This document shows positions 36,415-48,050 of a stretch of DNA of 64,000 nucleotides, piece by piece; positions within the stretch are counted from its first letter, which is position 1, and every line of letters begins with the position of its first letter. The translations under genes and the position numbers were made by a program. Location: assembly GCA_963580455.1 (NCBI GenBank), contig OY756970.1:18228001-18292000 (forward strand), in the 5' to 3' direction. The notes below the pieces were generated by a model. The model saw only the letters and a list, made by a program, of their open reading frames with translations. It was not told where the DNA came from and searched no databases. This DNA comes from Euonymus europaeus (taxonomy: Eukaryota > Streptophyta > Magnoliopsida > Celastrales > Celastraceae).

Positions 36415-38006
36415 ATGATGGGTATCATTGAAAAGGAGAGGACTGTTGTAGGATGGGCAGCAACTGACCCTTCTGGGATTCTCGCTCCTTTTACCTACAC
36501 TCTTAGGTACCTAATTCAATCTGAATGAAATTCATTCATTCTTCTCTCTGGCAATTTTACATATATGTGGGAATCATTTTTGTAGGAACACTGGTCCTGA
36601 AGATGTTTTTGTCAAGGTTCTCTACTGCGGAATCTGTCATAGTGATCTTCATCAAATCAAGAACGATTTGGGCATGTCTCAATACCCAATGGTTCCTGGG
36701 TACTAACCAAAATCCTTCTTTTTTCTCTGTTTGATTAATTAATTTCTTTCTCTTCTTTTTTTATTTGGGCGCAACTATATTGGTATTTGCAGGCATGAGG
36801 TTGTGGGGGAGGTAGAAGAGGTGGGATCTGAAGTGACTAAATTCAAAGCAGGAGATGTTGTTGGTGTTGGACTGATTGTGGGATCCTGTGGGAGCTGCCG
36901 TCCGTGTGAATCCGAGGCAGAGCAGTACTGCAACAAGAAAATCTGGAACTACAATGACGTTTACACTGATGGGAAACCCACCCAAGGTGGCTTCGCTGAA
37001 TCTATGGTTGTCCATCAAAAGTGAGCGTCACATACCACACATGAAAAAAATGTTCAATAGATTAATATTCAATCTGGGTATGGTAAAAAGGATATATTGC
37101 TATTTTTGTGTCAGGTTTGTAGTGAAAATACCAGATGGGTTGGCTCTAGAACAGGCTGCCCCGCTATTGTGTGCTGGCGTGACAGTGTACAGTCCACTGA
37201 ACCATTTTGGACTGAAGCAGAGTGGACTCAAGGGAGGAATATTAGGGCTTGGAGGTGTTGGACACATGGGTGTGTTGATAGCCAAATCAATGGGACACCA
37301 TGTGACTGTCATAAGTTCTTCTGATAAAAAGAGAGTGGAGGCCTTGGAGCATCTTTGTGCTGATGATTACCTTGTTAGCTCGGATGAAACTCGGATGAAA
37401 GAGGTGGCTGACTCACTTGATTATATCATTGACACTGTCCCTGTTGGTCATCCTCTTGAACCTTATCTTTCATTGCTCAAACTTGATGGGAAGCTCATCT
37501 TGACTGGTGTTATTAACACCCCTCTGCAATTCATGGCTCCTGTTGTTATGCTTGGTAAGCCAGATTCTTGTGAATTTCTATAAACAAATCTCCTGTGTGT
37601 TCTGGATGATCTTAGGGGTGTTTTCAGTTTTGTTGATCTGATTAATTTCTTTAGTATTACAATGGAAGACATTGTATTGAAAATGTAAGGAGGGTGTATG
37701 GTTAAAGTAAAAGACAAGTTGGGGGTTTCACTGGACTTTAGTCCAATAGTCCTCATGGCTGTTAGGATTGTTGAAAGATTGATAATTTGTTCTTCTTGTG
37801 CAGGACGAAAGGTGATCACAGGTACCTTCATTGGAAGCATGAAGGAGATTCAGGAGACTATTGATTTCTGCAAGGAGAGGGATTTGTCTTCAATGATTGA
37901 AGTGGTCAAAATGGATTACATCAACAAAGCTTTCGAGAGGCTTGAGAAGAACGATGTTCGGTACAGGTTTGTGGTCGATGTTGCCGGCAGCAAGCTTGAT
38001 CAATAG
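36415..38006 (+). CDS. CAD: Cinnamyl-alcohol dehydrogenase, bona fide CAD class, 5 exons
   Basis: Exons 36415-36506, 36586-36699, 36793-37020, 37115-37554 and 37804-38006 join to 358 residues, the normal CAD length. The enzyme is a zinc-dependent, NADPH-using medium-chain dehydrogenase that reduces hydroxycinnamaldehydes to monolignols in the cytosol. Visible features are the catalytic zinc ligands in CGICHSDLH and GHEVVG plus the cysteine in [12 protein letters not shown], the structural zinc set [15 protein letters not shown], the Rossmann loop [10 protein letters not shown], and SSSDKKR for the NADPH phosphate. [18 protein letters not shown] is typical of CAD4/CAD5-type enzymes. The start is uncertain by one codon (ATGATG at 36415). 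The protein appears intact. In Arabidopsis, CAD4 is At3g19450, which fits the neighbours here. Confidence 0.95.
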
Positions 38007-38366
38007 AAGAAGTGGTCATGCAGATGACACCCAAACTCCGATATTGAGAAACTGATAAGATCCACAGGGCCTCAACATTACTGTGTTTTGTCTATTGACT
38101 TTGCTTGTTGGTTTTTCTTTTATTGCTATATTATGATATGAACTTTCTAAACTTCTTCCCTCTTTGTAAGAAGTTTTGTTATATTTTATGTTTCAAATTT
38201 GAATTCATTATTGAGCTATATTTTGAGAAAAATGATGGAAGTTTACACCCTTGAAGAGATCAAGGGGGGTCAAACTAGCTCACTGCCAAACCAGCAATTC
38301 AAGCCATGAAAAGTGAATATTAGAAATGCTTACAGTTTGTGGCTAGGTTTTTAAGATTGTAAGAGC

Positions 38367-38393
38367 ATATATATATATATATATATATATATA
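38367..38393. repeat. (AT)n microsatellite
   Basis: Perfect AT run of about 27 bases downstream of the CAD gene. Confidence 0.9.
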
Positions 38394-38660
38394 ACCAGCG
38401 TGGGTTCGGGCAATGACCGGCATGGCAAATCTAGAGAATACGGTAGTGCCAACATTAGTTTTCAATTTCATCCACCTCGAGAAACGGGGCATCTCATTTA
38501 GACATGCACAATTTGCCAAACGAGTTCATGCCTGGCCACTGTAATGGCAAAAATCAACCCGTGCCTTAAAAGCAAGCCCAGTAACTAACTGACGGCTCAA
38601 CGGCCCTGCCCAGAACACACTTTCGGGCCCATACATTTCCCCATCTACGAGAAAAATCAT

Positions 38661-39207
38661 TAGGAATGGCAGTGGGGCGGAGCGGGGACGGAATTGGGGC
38701 ACTCCGCCCCCGGCCCGCCCTGCCCTTTGGGGTGACTTATTATGCCCCGCCAAGGGTGCTCCGCCCCGATCCATTCGAATTTTGTTAATCTACTCTATAC
38801 TATTAATGATAAATAGCTTAAATCTTATATGATTCTAATTTATTAATCTATTACACTATCAAAAATATTTAATTAATATTCAATTAATCAAGAATCTAAT
38901 ATAACATATGATTATTTCATTGAAAATTTATGATTAATATAACTTTATATAAATATATATATGGTACATTAATATATATATATATATTTCTATTATACAT
39001 TGATAAACATATATAAAAATCTATGTGTGTATATAACTATATATACATGTATATAATATATATTTATAAAGAGGCGGGGCAGGAAAACTTCGAATCCCAT
39101 CCCCGCCCCGCCCCGCCTTCGGGGCAATATTTAATACCCCGTCCCCGCCCCATCAAAGGATCGGGGCGGGGGAGGCGGGGCAAGGCGGGACAATTTTGCC
39201 ACCCCTA
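38661..39207. mobile_element. hAT MITE, 547 bp, with exact 8-bp TSD
   Basis: The ends are TAGGAATGGCA (left) and, reverse complemented, TAGGGGTGGCAAAA (right), Ac-like hAT termini. The 8-bp direct repeat AAAATCAT flanks it exactly at 38653-38660 and 39208-39215. Subterminal blocks are very GC-rich (GGGGCGGAGCGGGG at left, GGGGCGGGGGAGGCGGGG at right) around an AT-rich core with TA runs. It has no coding capacity. It is related, in opposite orientation, to the element at 51887-52424. Confidence 0.9.
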
Positions 39208-39215
39208 AAAATCAT

Positions 39216-40364
39216 GAATGCCAGCTCTCTCCAAATGTTTTGTTGTACCACTATGTACATCCCCGTACAAGACACTAACATACTGTTTGGCAAGGGAGGC
39301 AAAAGAGTGGAATGTAAAAGTAGGAGGTAAAAAGGATGAAATATAAAAATTGAAGGTGTTTGGGAGGTGGGGAGAAAATTTGAGAATGAATTTTTGGATG
39401 TAAAATGTGTATGGGCCCCACATAAAAATTTCACCCCCAAAACTGGGAGGAAAATGTGTGCTGCGCAGGCGCCAATGCCAGAAATGACTATATCACCCCT
39501 CTTTTTACCAAAACTAAAATCGTGGCTTTACCAAAATCCTAGCCTCCAGTCTTGCGCCTCCACTTTGTCCCCTTCTTTGCGTGGTTATAATTTTATGCAT
39601 TTCATAATTAGTGTAATATAATCTCAATCCATGTCAATGAAATGAGATTTACATCATCTATAATTGAGTCATTTTGTACCATAAACACTATTTAATCTTG
39701 AAAATATTATCTTTTTATAGTAAAGGGTAAATTGATAAAATCATATAAATATTGCAAATTATAAAAATACACTTTTTAACTTTTTTTCCCCTTCTTTTTT
39801 GCTAACAAAACAAGCAGAGGTAAAATTATCCTCCCTTCCCCTTCTCTCCCCTTCATTTTCCATTCCTCTTAAATTTTGCATCCCATCCCCTCCCACCCCC
39901 CCCCTCCCTCTACGAAACCAACGAAAAGTTATCATATCAAGACCAAAAATAAACAACAGATAAAAGGGGAAGAATAGAAGCAGCTCATGTACTTTCACGA
40001 ATATTATCAAATTGGCTCCTAAATTCTATTTCGAATCAAATTAGTCCCTAGATTTGAATTTCGATACTTAAACTAAAGCACTGGAGTATATCAAAACTTC
40101 CCTAAATAAAAAGAATAGTTGAATTGCAGATCATTTCAATAACAATTTCTCAGAGTTCAAAGAAAATTAGTAACTCATTGTCCGTTAAAAGAAATGCTTT
40201 TTAACTTTTATATCTCGGAAAGCTATGAACTGACCAACTTCCCTGCAGTTGTCCGTTAAAAGAATATTATCTTTCGGGCCTAAAACCTCCCTAAACTTCT
40301 CCAAAAACCTAACCAGTCCCTCTCAAAACCAATTAACCAATCAATTAATCATGCTAAACCCCTT
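39216..40364. other. Gap with a possible decayed MITE
   Basis: ACTGTTTGGCAAGGGAGG near 39281 and the reverse complement of CCTCTACGAAACCAACG near 39907-39923 look like loosely matching inverted ends, with a purine-rich left and a pyrimidine-rich right arm (about 39280-39925). No target duplication was resolved. Bases close to 40364 are the MYB gene 3' flank. Confidence 0.3.
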
Positions 40365-41096
40365 TCATTTTCGCATCCCCTCCATGTAATTCCTTACTTC
40401 CATCCTAATCACATCCTGCATTATCGCTAACACATCGGGCCCAAATCCAATCGGCCTTTTGGCCTCAGAGAGGACGGTTTGTTTTGAATCAATCAATGGT
40501 TGGTCCCCGCGAAACTCAATCCCAGGCAGAGACAGTGAGAGAACGGTACTCGGACCATCATCTTCCTTCACTGTCTCACACGGTGGTGATTCAGATTCGA
40601 CCTGCTGTGACCGTGCCGGGAACGGTAACTCAACATCGCTTACATCAGATCCCGCAGAACTATTCAGGCTGTAACAAACACCGCCAGAAGAGGAGGTTTT
40701 AACGGATTTCTTTTCCGGCTCCAGTTTGTCTTCGTCGCTCGAGTTCATCATCATCGAGGATAACTTTCGCTTCAAGGTAGAGTTCCAATGGTTCTTAATA
40801 GAATTATCGGAGCGGCCATTGAGGAGTCGTGCAATGGTAGCCCACTTATTTCCATATATGGCATGTGCGTTAATTATTATCTCATCTTCTTCCGGTGTGA
40901 AAGCACGGTGTTGAACCTCCGGCGAGAGTTGGTTGCACCACCTCAACCGGCACGACTTTCCAGATCGACCTGCAATCGATCTCGATATCAAAGACCAGTT
41001 ACGTGGACCATGACATTGAACTAGCTCCTGCAATAGCTTGTCCTCGTCGGACCTCCATGGGCCCTTGACCCGATCCATTCCAGATTCTTGATCCAT
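40365..41096 (-). CDS. R2R3-MYB transcription factor, subgroup 22 (MYB44/73-like)
   Basis: A single-exon frame gives 243 residues. R2 begins at about residue 10 ([20 protein letters not shown]) with [21 protein letters not shown]3 follows ([20 protein letters not shown]) and ends [31 protein letters not shown] between the repeats is typical of subgroup 22, whose members are intronless and respond to ABA, wounding and auxin. After the DNA-binding domain come [12 protein letters not shown] and TVLSLSLPG, the latter an LxLxL EAR repression motif. It acts in the nucleus, probably as a repressor or dual regulator. Several MYB core words lie in its own promoter. Confidence 0.94.
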   Translation of the reverse strand: MDQESGMDRVKGPWRSDEDKLLQELVQCHGPRNWSLISRSIAGRSGKSCRLRWCNQLSPEVQHRAFTPEEDEIIINAHAIYGNKWATIARLLNGRSDNSIKNHWNSTLKRKLSSMMMNSSDEDKLEPEKKSVKTSSSGGVCYSLNSSAGSDVSDVELPFPARSQQVESESPPCETVKEDDGPSTVLSLSLPGIEFRGDQPLIDSKQTVLSEAKRPIGFGPDVLAIMQDVIRMEVRNYMEGMRK

Positions 41097-41236
41097 CTAC
41101 ACAAAATCTGATCAAAATAAACGTGAAGCGAAGAGGAGAGTGAGAGGCGGAAAGGAATTGAGGACGAAGGAGCCTGTGCTTTGATTGATAGTTTACAAGA
41201 GAGAGAACGGATGGGTTTTTAAAAGAGTATATTAGG

Positions 41237-41313
41237 GTAACTGATGGAGTCGGTTAACTGGGACAGGTAGAGGGCGTTACTTGAACCGGTTATTCCCAGT
41301 AACCGGTTAAACA
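41237..41313 (-). promoter_or_regulatory. Cluster of MYB core sites upstream of the MYB gene
   Basis: TAACTG (41237-41242), CGGTTAACTG (41251-41260), AACCGGTTA (from 41284) and TAACCGGTTAAAC (from 41301) all contain the MYB core CNGTTR or its complement, two of them as palindromes. They lie 140-215 bases upstream of the MYB start codon. Binding by the gene's own product is only an inference. Confidence 0.4.
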
Positions 41314-42219
41314 TAATCTACACAGCTGTATACCTTCCACGCGCCTCCACGTAGGCTGCTTTAATTGCTGAATATCCTACTGAATTCTCGGAAATAATGG
41401 GAAAATCTCGAGTGAAAATACGCGAGAAATTGGAGGTTGGACTTGGAAGGGATGAGGTGTTGACTAGCCAGCCTGGAGAACATTACGTGAAGAATTTGTT
41501 TCCGTGGGAGGTTTTTGCCTTTATTGTTTGATGACGTGGAGAAACGACAAGAGCGGTCGCGGAATTAGAGAACGGATCATTACTGACAGCCTGTAAACTC
41601 TCGCACTGCTACACCGACTCCACAATATGTCGTTTTATCATCATGAGCCCTGCCGTTTTGAGGAGTCGGTTGTAACGGAACGGAGTGGGAGTAATTTAAG
41701 TAATTAAACTGCCGTGATGCGATTCCGTTTCCTTAATTACCGTTAATTTAAAATTTGAAAAGATAAAAGGCACGAAAAAGGAATCGTAACTGGATTTCCG
41801 TTGGTACTCAAGTTTTGACGGTCAACGCGACTGAATCTGGTAGGTACACGAATGAGTGGCCAACAAACAAAATACTAATAAAATACTAATACTAGGGTTC
41901 ACATGCCAAAATCATTGTTTTACGAACATTATGAGCGAAAATAGTGGTGTTTCTTCTATTATTTAAATCTTTTTACTCTAAAATGCAACTCTCTCAAATT
42001 TAGTTACAGTCTTGGACATGTTTTTATTTGCTAAAAGCATAGTAAACGAAAAAAGTGATTGCTTTTCATGAAAAAGTTCACAAATTAATTAGGGTAGGAT
42101 AAGATGAATAAGTTCAATTGTCTACATATAATGTATGTATATGTGTAAATAGTTTATTGATAGTACCTCAAATGAAATAAATAAAAAAAACTGCAAATGG
42201 ATGAATGTATACTCATACA
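41314..42219. other. Intergenic stretch, nothing recognised
   Basis: Distal upstream region of the MYB gene followed by AT-rich sequence. No gene or transposon end is supported. Confidence 0.35.
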
Positions 42220-42492
42220 CTGAGACAGATCCATGATGACATGATTCGAATTTATTAGAGACACTATTAGATTATCTGGTCCGGTCAGATCTCCCATAAT
42301 TTTTTAAAATTATTTATAGTGATACAAATTTTAATTAGATGTAGATTTTGGACCTTCAATTTTATTGGGGGCCTTCTAATTTTTCATTGGGAGCTTTTTT
42401 TAATTTTGCTTGGATTTGCTATTTTGCTAAAAAAAATGATCAAAATTCACAGGGGGCTAGTCCCCCAGTGAATTAGACCAGCTCCGCCTCTG
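42220..42492. mobile_element. Decayed hAT-like MITE, about 273 bp
   Basis: The left end CTGAGACAGATCCATG and the reverse complement of the right end CAGAGGCGGAGCTGG match at most positions, resembling the CAGGGGCGGAGC end type of plant hAT MITEs. Flanks CTCATACA (42212-42219) and CTCATGTA (42493-42500) agree at 6 of 8 bases, as a worn target duplication. A GGGGGCTAGTCCCCC palindrome lies near the right end. Confidence 0.5.
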
Positions 42493-43612
42493 CTCATGTA
42501 TATCAAATTTTGTCTGTCCAACAAATCATTGACAGCATTTGGTTGCAAGCTTTGACCCATTTTATCAAGTTGTCGATTGAAAAAAGGCTCATATTGAATA
42601 TCCAAGTAAAAAATTTCTTGTGTGATATCGTTCTTGGTTACTAAAAAATGATATATATGTTGATAGGAACAATAATCCAAGACGTTAATTTTATGAGTAA
42701 CCAGAATGTGTTTCCTAAAGGCGCTGCACATGGTAGATCAACAATCGATGAAAGGGATCAAGCTAGTATTAAAATAAAACATTCCCAAGATAGTAGTAGT
42801 GCTAGAAATGTTGGCAGGTTGCACTTATATATTCTTCTGCACGATTGAAATTAATTAACTTGAGTAATTAATTATATGAGCACTAGTAGCAGGACCAAAG
42901 CGTGAGATTCTAGCACAACCACCCAATCTTCAGGAAATATGTTTAAATAACACGCATGTTAGTGGATTTAATTAGGTATATTAATTGTCCATCGGCTTCA
43001 ATAGGTGCATTGGATTATGAAGCATTTCATGAACAAATCAGTATTAAAATAGGATATGGGGAAGGATCAACAATGTTTCGTTTGCTGATCTTAATAGATA
43101 TCTCTCCAGCTCATGAAAGACGTACCACACATGTCCATGTACTGTAGGATTCTCGTTCTGGAAAATTAACATAATGTAATTTGGGATTGGTCTTGATAAA
43201 AGAAAAAAAAATGCAAGTGTCAAGGGCGGAAGCAAAAAGTTATCGCCATCCTCGACTCTATATCTATGTGCATCCTTAAATTCAAGATTCGAGATTACTT
43301 ACGACTCAGCTCATCAACTAAGTTACTTGAGGTTCATTCGTAGGGGAAATTTTGAGCATGAATGTTTACATAAAATAGCATAATTCGTTATGAGATATGA
43401 CAAACATGAGAATATATGATTTCATCCTCATCTCACTACCTCACCCCAAGATGTTAAGCAAATGTCTTGTTAGACTACTGATGATGTAGTCCACCCAAAT
43501 CTTGGCCCAATAGGCCACATTAACCTAGCCATCCAAGCCGCTACTCAAAATTGCTAGGTGATGTATTATATTATAATGGTAAATTGCTAATGAGGACAAT
43601 AATTGTTATTGA

Positions 43613-44160
43613 AATGCGTATTTTTGTTGATGTGATTATATTGAAAGATGTATTTTGATGATGTAGATGAGCATGTGACTTGACTTTTGAATAATAGTGG
43701 GGGAACCCATAATTATTTTAGTGGGGAAAGGATGAAGAAAAAGAATGTTAATGACTTGACTAATGAGATTATATTGAAATATATGTTTTGTTGATCTACT
43801 TGTATTGGAAGATATGTTTCGCTTACGTGAAAAAAAATATATGAGAGTACTTTTTGTATAATAAAAATGGGATTCAAAAGCATTAATTTTATAGAGCAAA
43901 AACAATAGATTAATCTTGAGTGAGAATGAGTAATGTATGAAAATGTGTGTTTTTGTTTATGTGGCTGTATTAGGAGATGTGTTTCGATGATGTGACTTGA
44001 CTTTTTGTTAAAAATGTGGGATCCATTATGAATTTTGATATAATTTTGTTTAGGAATATATGAGGGAATGAAAGAATAGATGGTTGGATAATGATTTTAT
44101 ATTGAGAGATATGTTTTGCTAATATAACAATATTAAGACGTGTTTTGATTATGTGTGTGG
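43613..44160 (+). repeat. Two tandem-like copies of a 220-bp dispersed repeat
   Basis: Copies at about 43613-43840 and 43938-44160 share GTTTTTGTTGATGTGATTAT-like words, a GTGACTTGACTTTT block, a GTGGGATCCAT/GGGGGAACCCAT block and a final AGATATGTTTTG block. A third, shorter copy is at 8340-8530. No terminal repeats or coding sequence were identified, so the class remains open. Confidence 0.5.
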
Positions 44161-44299
44161 ATTAAAATATATATTATATTAATTAATTATATAAAAAGTT
44201 ATATTTTTATGAAATAAAGTGAGATTATTTTTTGAATTTAATGATCTATCACATCTGCCTAATTGGATTTGCTCTCACTGCCGTTTGTATTCTCCTCGC

Positions 44300-44335
44300 C
44301 TCTCTCTCTCTCTCTCTCCCTCTCCCTCCCTCTCC
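44300..44335. repeat. CT-rich microsatellite in the reticulon 5' flank
   Basis: (TC)n followed by (CCCTCT)n-like sequence 40-70 bases before the reticulon ATG. It probably lies in its promoter or 5' UTR, where such tracts are common in plants. Confidence 0.8.
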
Positions 44336-44371
44336 ACAAATCTTTGTTGTAGTAAGCCCTAATTGATCGCA

Positions 44372-45562
44372 ATGGGAGAGTCAAATACCAATCGTCGAAT
44401 TTCCGTTCATCAAGCTCTCGGTGGTGGTTCAGGTGCTACTCTCTTTTTCTCTCTCTCAATGCATACGTCTACAGTCAATACTTACTACCTATATGCGTAT
44501 GAAACAACGTTCGTGTGTATTGCAAAGGCAACGCAAGTGTCAGTTGTCAATTTTCATTCGACATGGATCTGTTTCTTGACCGTTACGTGATCGAATTCTT
44601 TAGATTTATAGAACTTAAAGACTACTTAATTGACAACATGTGTTGGATGTTAATTTTGATAGTTGCTGATGTGATGTTGTGGAAGAGATGGGTTCGTGCG
44701 TTGTTGACTCTTGGATCTGCAACAACTCTTTGGTTCCTCTTCGAGCGAGCTGGTTACAATTTCTTATCTTTTGTGGCTAATGTTCTGTTATTGCTTGTTG
44801 TAATACTCTTCGTCTGGGCTAAATCTGCTACAGTACTTAACAGGTTTTCTCTTATTTCCCCCTTTCGCATTTCAAATTGATTATGATTTATTGGGCAGGA
44901 AAATTTTCAAGGTTTTTATTGAAATGTGTTGGATGGATTATATTATTGATGATATATTCTTTGTATCTTCTTCTTCAGACCCTTGCCACCTATTCCTAAC
45001 CTGGAGATTTCTGAAGATACTGTTGACAAGGCTTCTAGTGTGACCCGAGTCTATATCAATTATGGATTGTCAATCGGACATGATATTTCAATCGAAAGAA
45101 ATTTGAAACTTTTCCTCCAGGTTAAAAGCGAACTCTCTCTCTTGCTCTCTATCTGCAAGAAACCAGAAATTTTCATGTTCGTTTCATTTTAACTGATTGG
45201 ACATTGTTTCTGAATTTGCATTTATCATTTCAGGTTGCCACATGTTTATGGTTGGGGTCTTATATTGGTGGTCTATGCAACTTTCTCACTCTGGTCTATG
45301 TTGGTAAGTTTTTTGCAGCATTAATTTTTTTTTTTTTGTGGAATCCATTTAAGATTTCATTAGGCATTAATTTTCTTAAGCAATAAATGCAGGGGTTCTT
45401 ATTTCCTTTTCACTACCGCTGTTGTATGACAAGTACCAGGACTGGATTGATGGGAAGGTTTGCATCGTACAGAGACTCATTCAAACACAGTACAGGAAAA
45501 TTGACAATACGATAGTAAAGAAGCTTGCAGTGCCATCAAACAAGGAAAAGAAGAGTCAGTAG
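44372..45562 (+). CDS. Reticulon-like protein (RTNLB11-like), 5 exons
   Basis: Exons 44372-44432, 44663-44843, 44979-45120, 45234-45303 and 45393-45562 join in phase to 207 residues. The N terminus is short ([20 protein letters not shown]). The reticulon homology domain starts at [20 protein letters not shown] and contains two long hydrophobic hairpins: [20 protein letters not shown], and [20 protein letters not shown] with [19 protein letters not shown]. The end is lysine-rich (SNKEKKSQ). Reticulons insert in the tubular endoplasmic reticulum as wedges and shape membrane curvature, and are also found at plasmodesmata. The small N terminus and length fit RTNLB11-type members; Arabidopsis RTNLB11 is At3g19460, next to CAD4. 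Nothing appears broken. Confidence 0.93.
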
Positions 45563-48050
45563 GCAAGTATTTTCTCTCTTTATGTATCTGTGTTAGCCAA
45601 TAGTCACTAGCTCTGTATTGTAACTTGATTTCCTTAATGGTACTTGCCGCTCATAAGTCATAAGTTTAATCATTTAATCATAAGTCTCGTTAGTCGTTAG
45701 TTACAAGTAACTTATGTAACATCGGTTGGTAATGCAACAACTGGATATCTTTATCATAGGAAAGCAGGAGGCTGGGTGTAGTTGTATTTGAATGATCATA
45801 AAATGTTTCTTTTTACTTGTATCAAAACCCAGTTCTTTATTGAAGCAATGAAATTGTTGATTCCTGGTTTTGCATCATCAAAATGCTTTTGTTGAGGCAC
45901 TTGTATTCAAGTTTTTGAATTGGTTTTATGTTGTGAGATATATGGTACTAATTTCTTCGAGCTATGTTCTGACTTTTATCCTTTTTGTTGTTGCAATTCT
46001 ATTTTTTACCACTGTAGTTTAGTTTCCTCCTAAAACATCACGATTTTCATTAGCTTTTCTGTTGAGGATTTATGTTCCCTTTTGGGTCTAAAGTCACAGT
46101 TTGGAGTACCAGGTTCACCAGCTTGATGTTTCATGGGCAATGATATTTACTATCGCTCAAGTTCTATTCCATGAAAATTTACTACCATCTCATACTGTAG
46201 GTGTTGCATATCTAGTCTTGTTTAAAAAAAATTGAATAGGGCACTAGGCCTGTATACAAATCGATTCTAAATCAAGATATCCACGTTGGGCTCAATTAGG
46301 TTTGAAAACTTTTGAGTGTGAATCTATAAAATATTTGGCTTATGAGTTCAGGAACTGACCTTTATTTTTAAAATATTATCATTTGATGTTTGCGTATTAA
46401 TGAACTTAGAAGTAAATAAATAATAAAAATGTACAGTAACCTAAAACTAAATGTGTTAACTTAAAAATATTCTAAAATACAATCATGGTATGAAATTGTT
46501 AACTAATTTTCATGATTTAAATATTTTCTACATGTTATTTATTGACTCATGCAGACATGAATTCTTAACTTCAATTAAACGTCAATATTACCAATGACTG
46601 TCAAAATATACTTAATAGATTTTTAGAGATTTACGAACCACGGACCAACATGGAACCCTTGCCACCCTCTTGTTTATAGTTTTCAAATAGATCTCCAAGA
46701 CCTAGCCCTTCTTCTGCATCAACCCTCCCAATGCAGCCATTACTGGCATGCCATCGAAGCAACAATTTTGTTTGTACCATGGTTTGATTTGTTTTAGGTA
46801 GCTTGCTTCTGCCTCTCTAAGATACCTTCCTACTTCTTCAGATTTTTTCTTGTTTTCAAATATATAATTCTGTGCTTTCTTTCTGTCTTTTCAAGATACT
46901 GTTTCTTCTTCTTCATACGTACTTAAATGTCTTCAAATCTACTTTGTTCCACTTCTAAGTAAGGAGCCCATTCTGTCTGTTAGACCAGAGTTCTTGCATA
47001 TTTGAGGGAAAAGCTCGTGGTACTTTGATGTGAGAACTGGGAAGCATTTTTCGAATTCGTTCACCTGTTGGCGTCCATATTTCTTTTGGAGAATTTAGGT
47101 TTGAACTTTGAATATTCCCTATGGATTGCCTCATTGTTAGCCTTATTTTCTTTCATTGTACACCATTTCATTGATATGTGGATTGTATGGTTGAATATCT
47201 TTTTCCCTTGGGAAGTTGATGTCCTATGTGCATTTTGCAGGATTCCGGGTGTTGAGTTGTGTGTGATTAAGGGTTTGGTTTGGAGAGTAGTTTCCTGCCT
47301 TGGAAGTTTTTGAAGTTTCTACTTTCTTGATGCTCTCAGTATTATCATGAAATGCCAGTTATATAATCTTTAGGATTCAGTACAGGATTTACCCCGATGG
47401 CTTCTACACATTTGACCAGCAGGATCGAGTTTCATTGTTTTTATTTCCGTATTTTCCCCATGAGGCATGAGGTATCCGAAATACAACTTGATTAGCCTTT
47501 GAGGTTATGCTTGGAAATTTTGCTCACTGATGAAGTCCTTCATTATTGGAAGGAAGATATGCTTAAATGAATACCATTTTTATAGATTCTTTGAAGTTGG
47601 CTCTGTCATCAGAATTCAGAACTACTTAATTATGCACATTGCAGGTGGGATATGCCGGAGTGAACATGTTTCTACAGATGGGATTACAACCAGTGCACCA
47701 CTTGGCACATCAAAGAAATTTTGAAATGTAAGGCGTAAATTTGTAGTTTAGAACACGACAAATACAACGATATATTTTTGTTTGAAAAAATTGAAGTTTC
47801 TTGGTTTATATCCAATATTCTAAAATTGTCATATTTTTCATGTTGAATTTGAGAATACAAAACATTTATAATTTTTCTGAAATTAAATAAAAAAATTTGG
47901 GGCACTAAACACCAGACCTCCCGCATATCCGTACAGTTTAAGGGATGAAAGTGCAAAAGCAGTCTCTTCAATCTTACAGAATTGAAAAGTTATTATCACT
48001 TGAAATTGAAATTCTAACATACATTGATTACCCTAAAAGGGAAGAGTTTT
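45563..48050. other. Intergenic gap between convergent reticulon and TIC21 genes
   Basis: The first few hundred bases are the reticulon 3' UTR. The remainder contains only short open frames without recognisable family membership and no clear transposon ends. Confidence 0.4.

Noticed and set aside
43044..43235. Possible small secreted peptide on the minus strand
   Set aside because: An initial hydrophobic stretch exists, but there is no conserved cysteine pattern, TATA box or similarity to any peptide family.
44363..44880. Long frames reading through reticulon intron 1
   Set aside because: The reticulon exons splice cleanly and match the family; the read-through sequence does not.
47068..47313. 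Hydrophobic plus-strand frame in the reticulon-TIC21 gap
   Set aside because: Looks like membrane protein only because of its T-rich composition; no family match and no companion exons.
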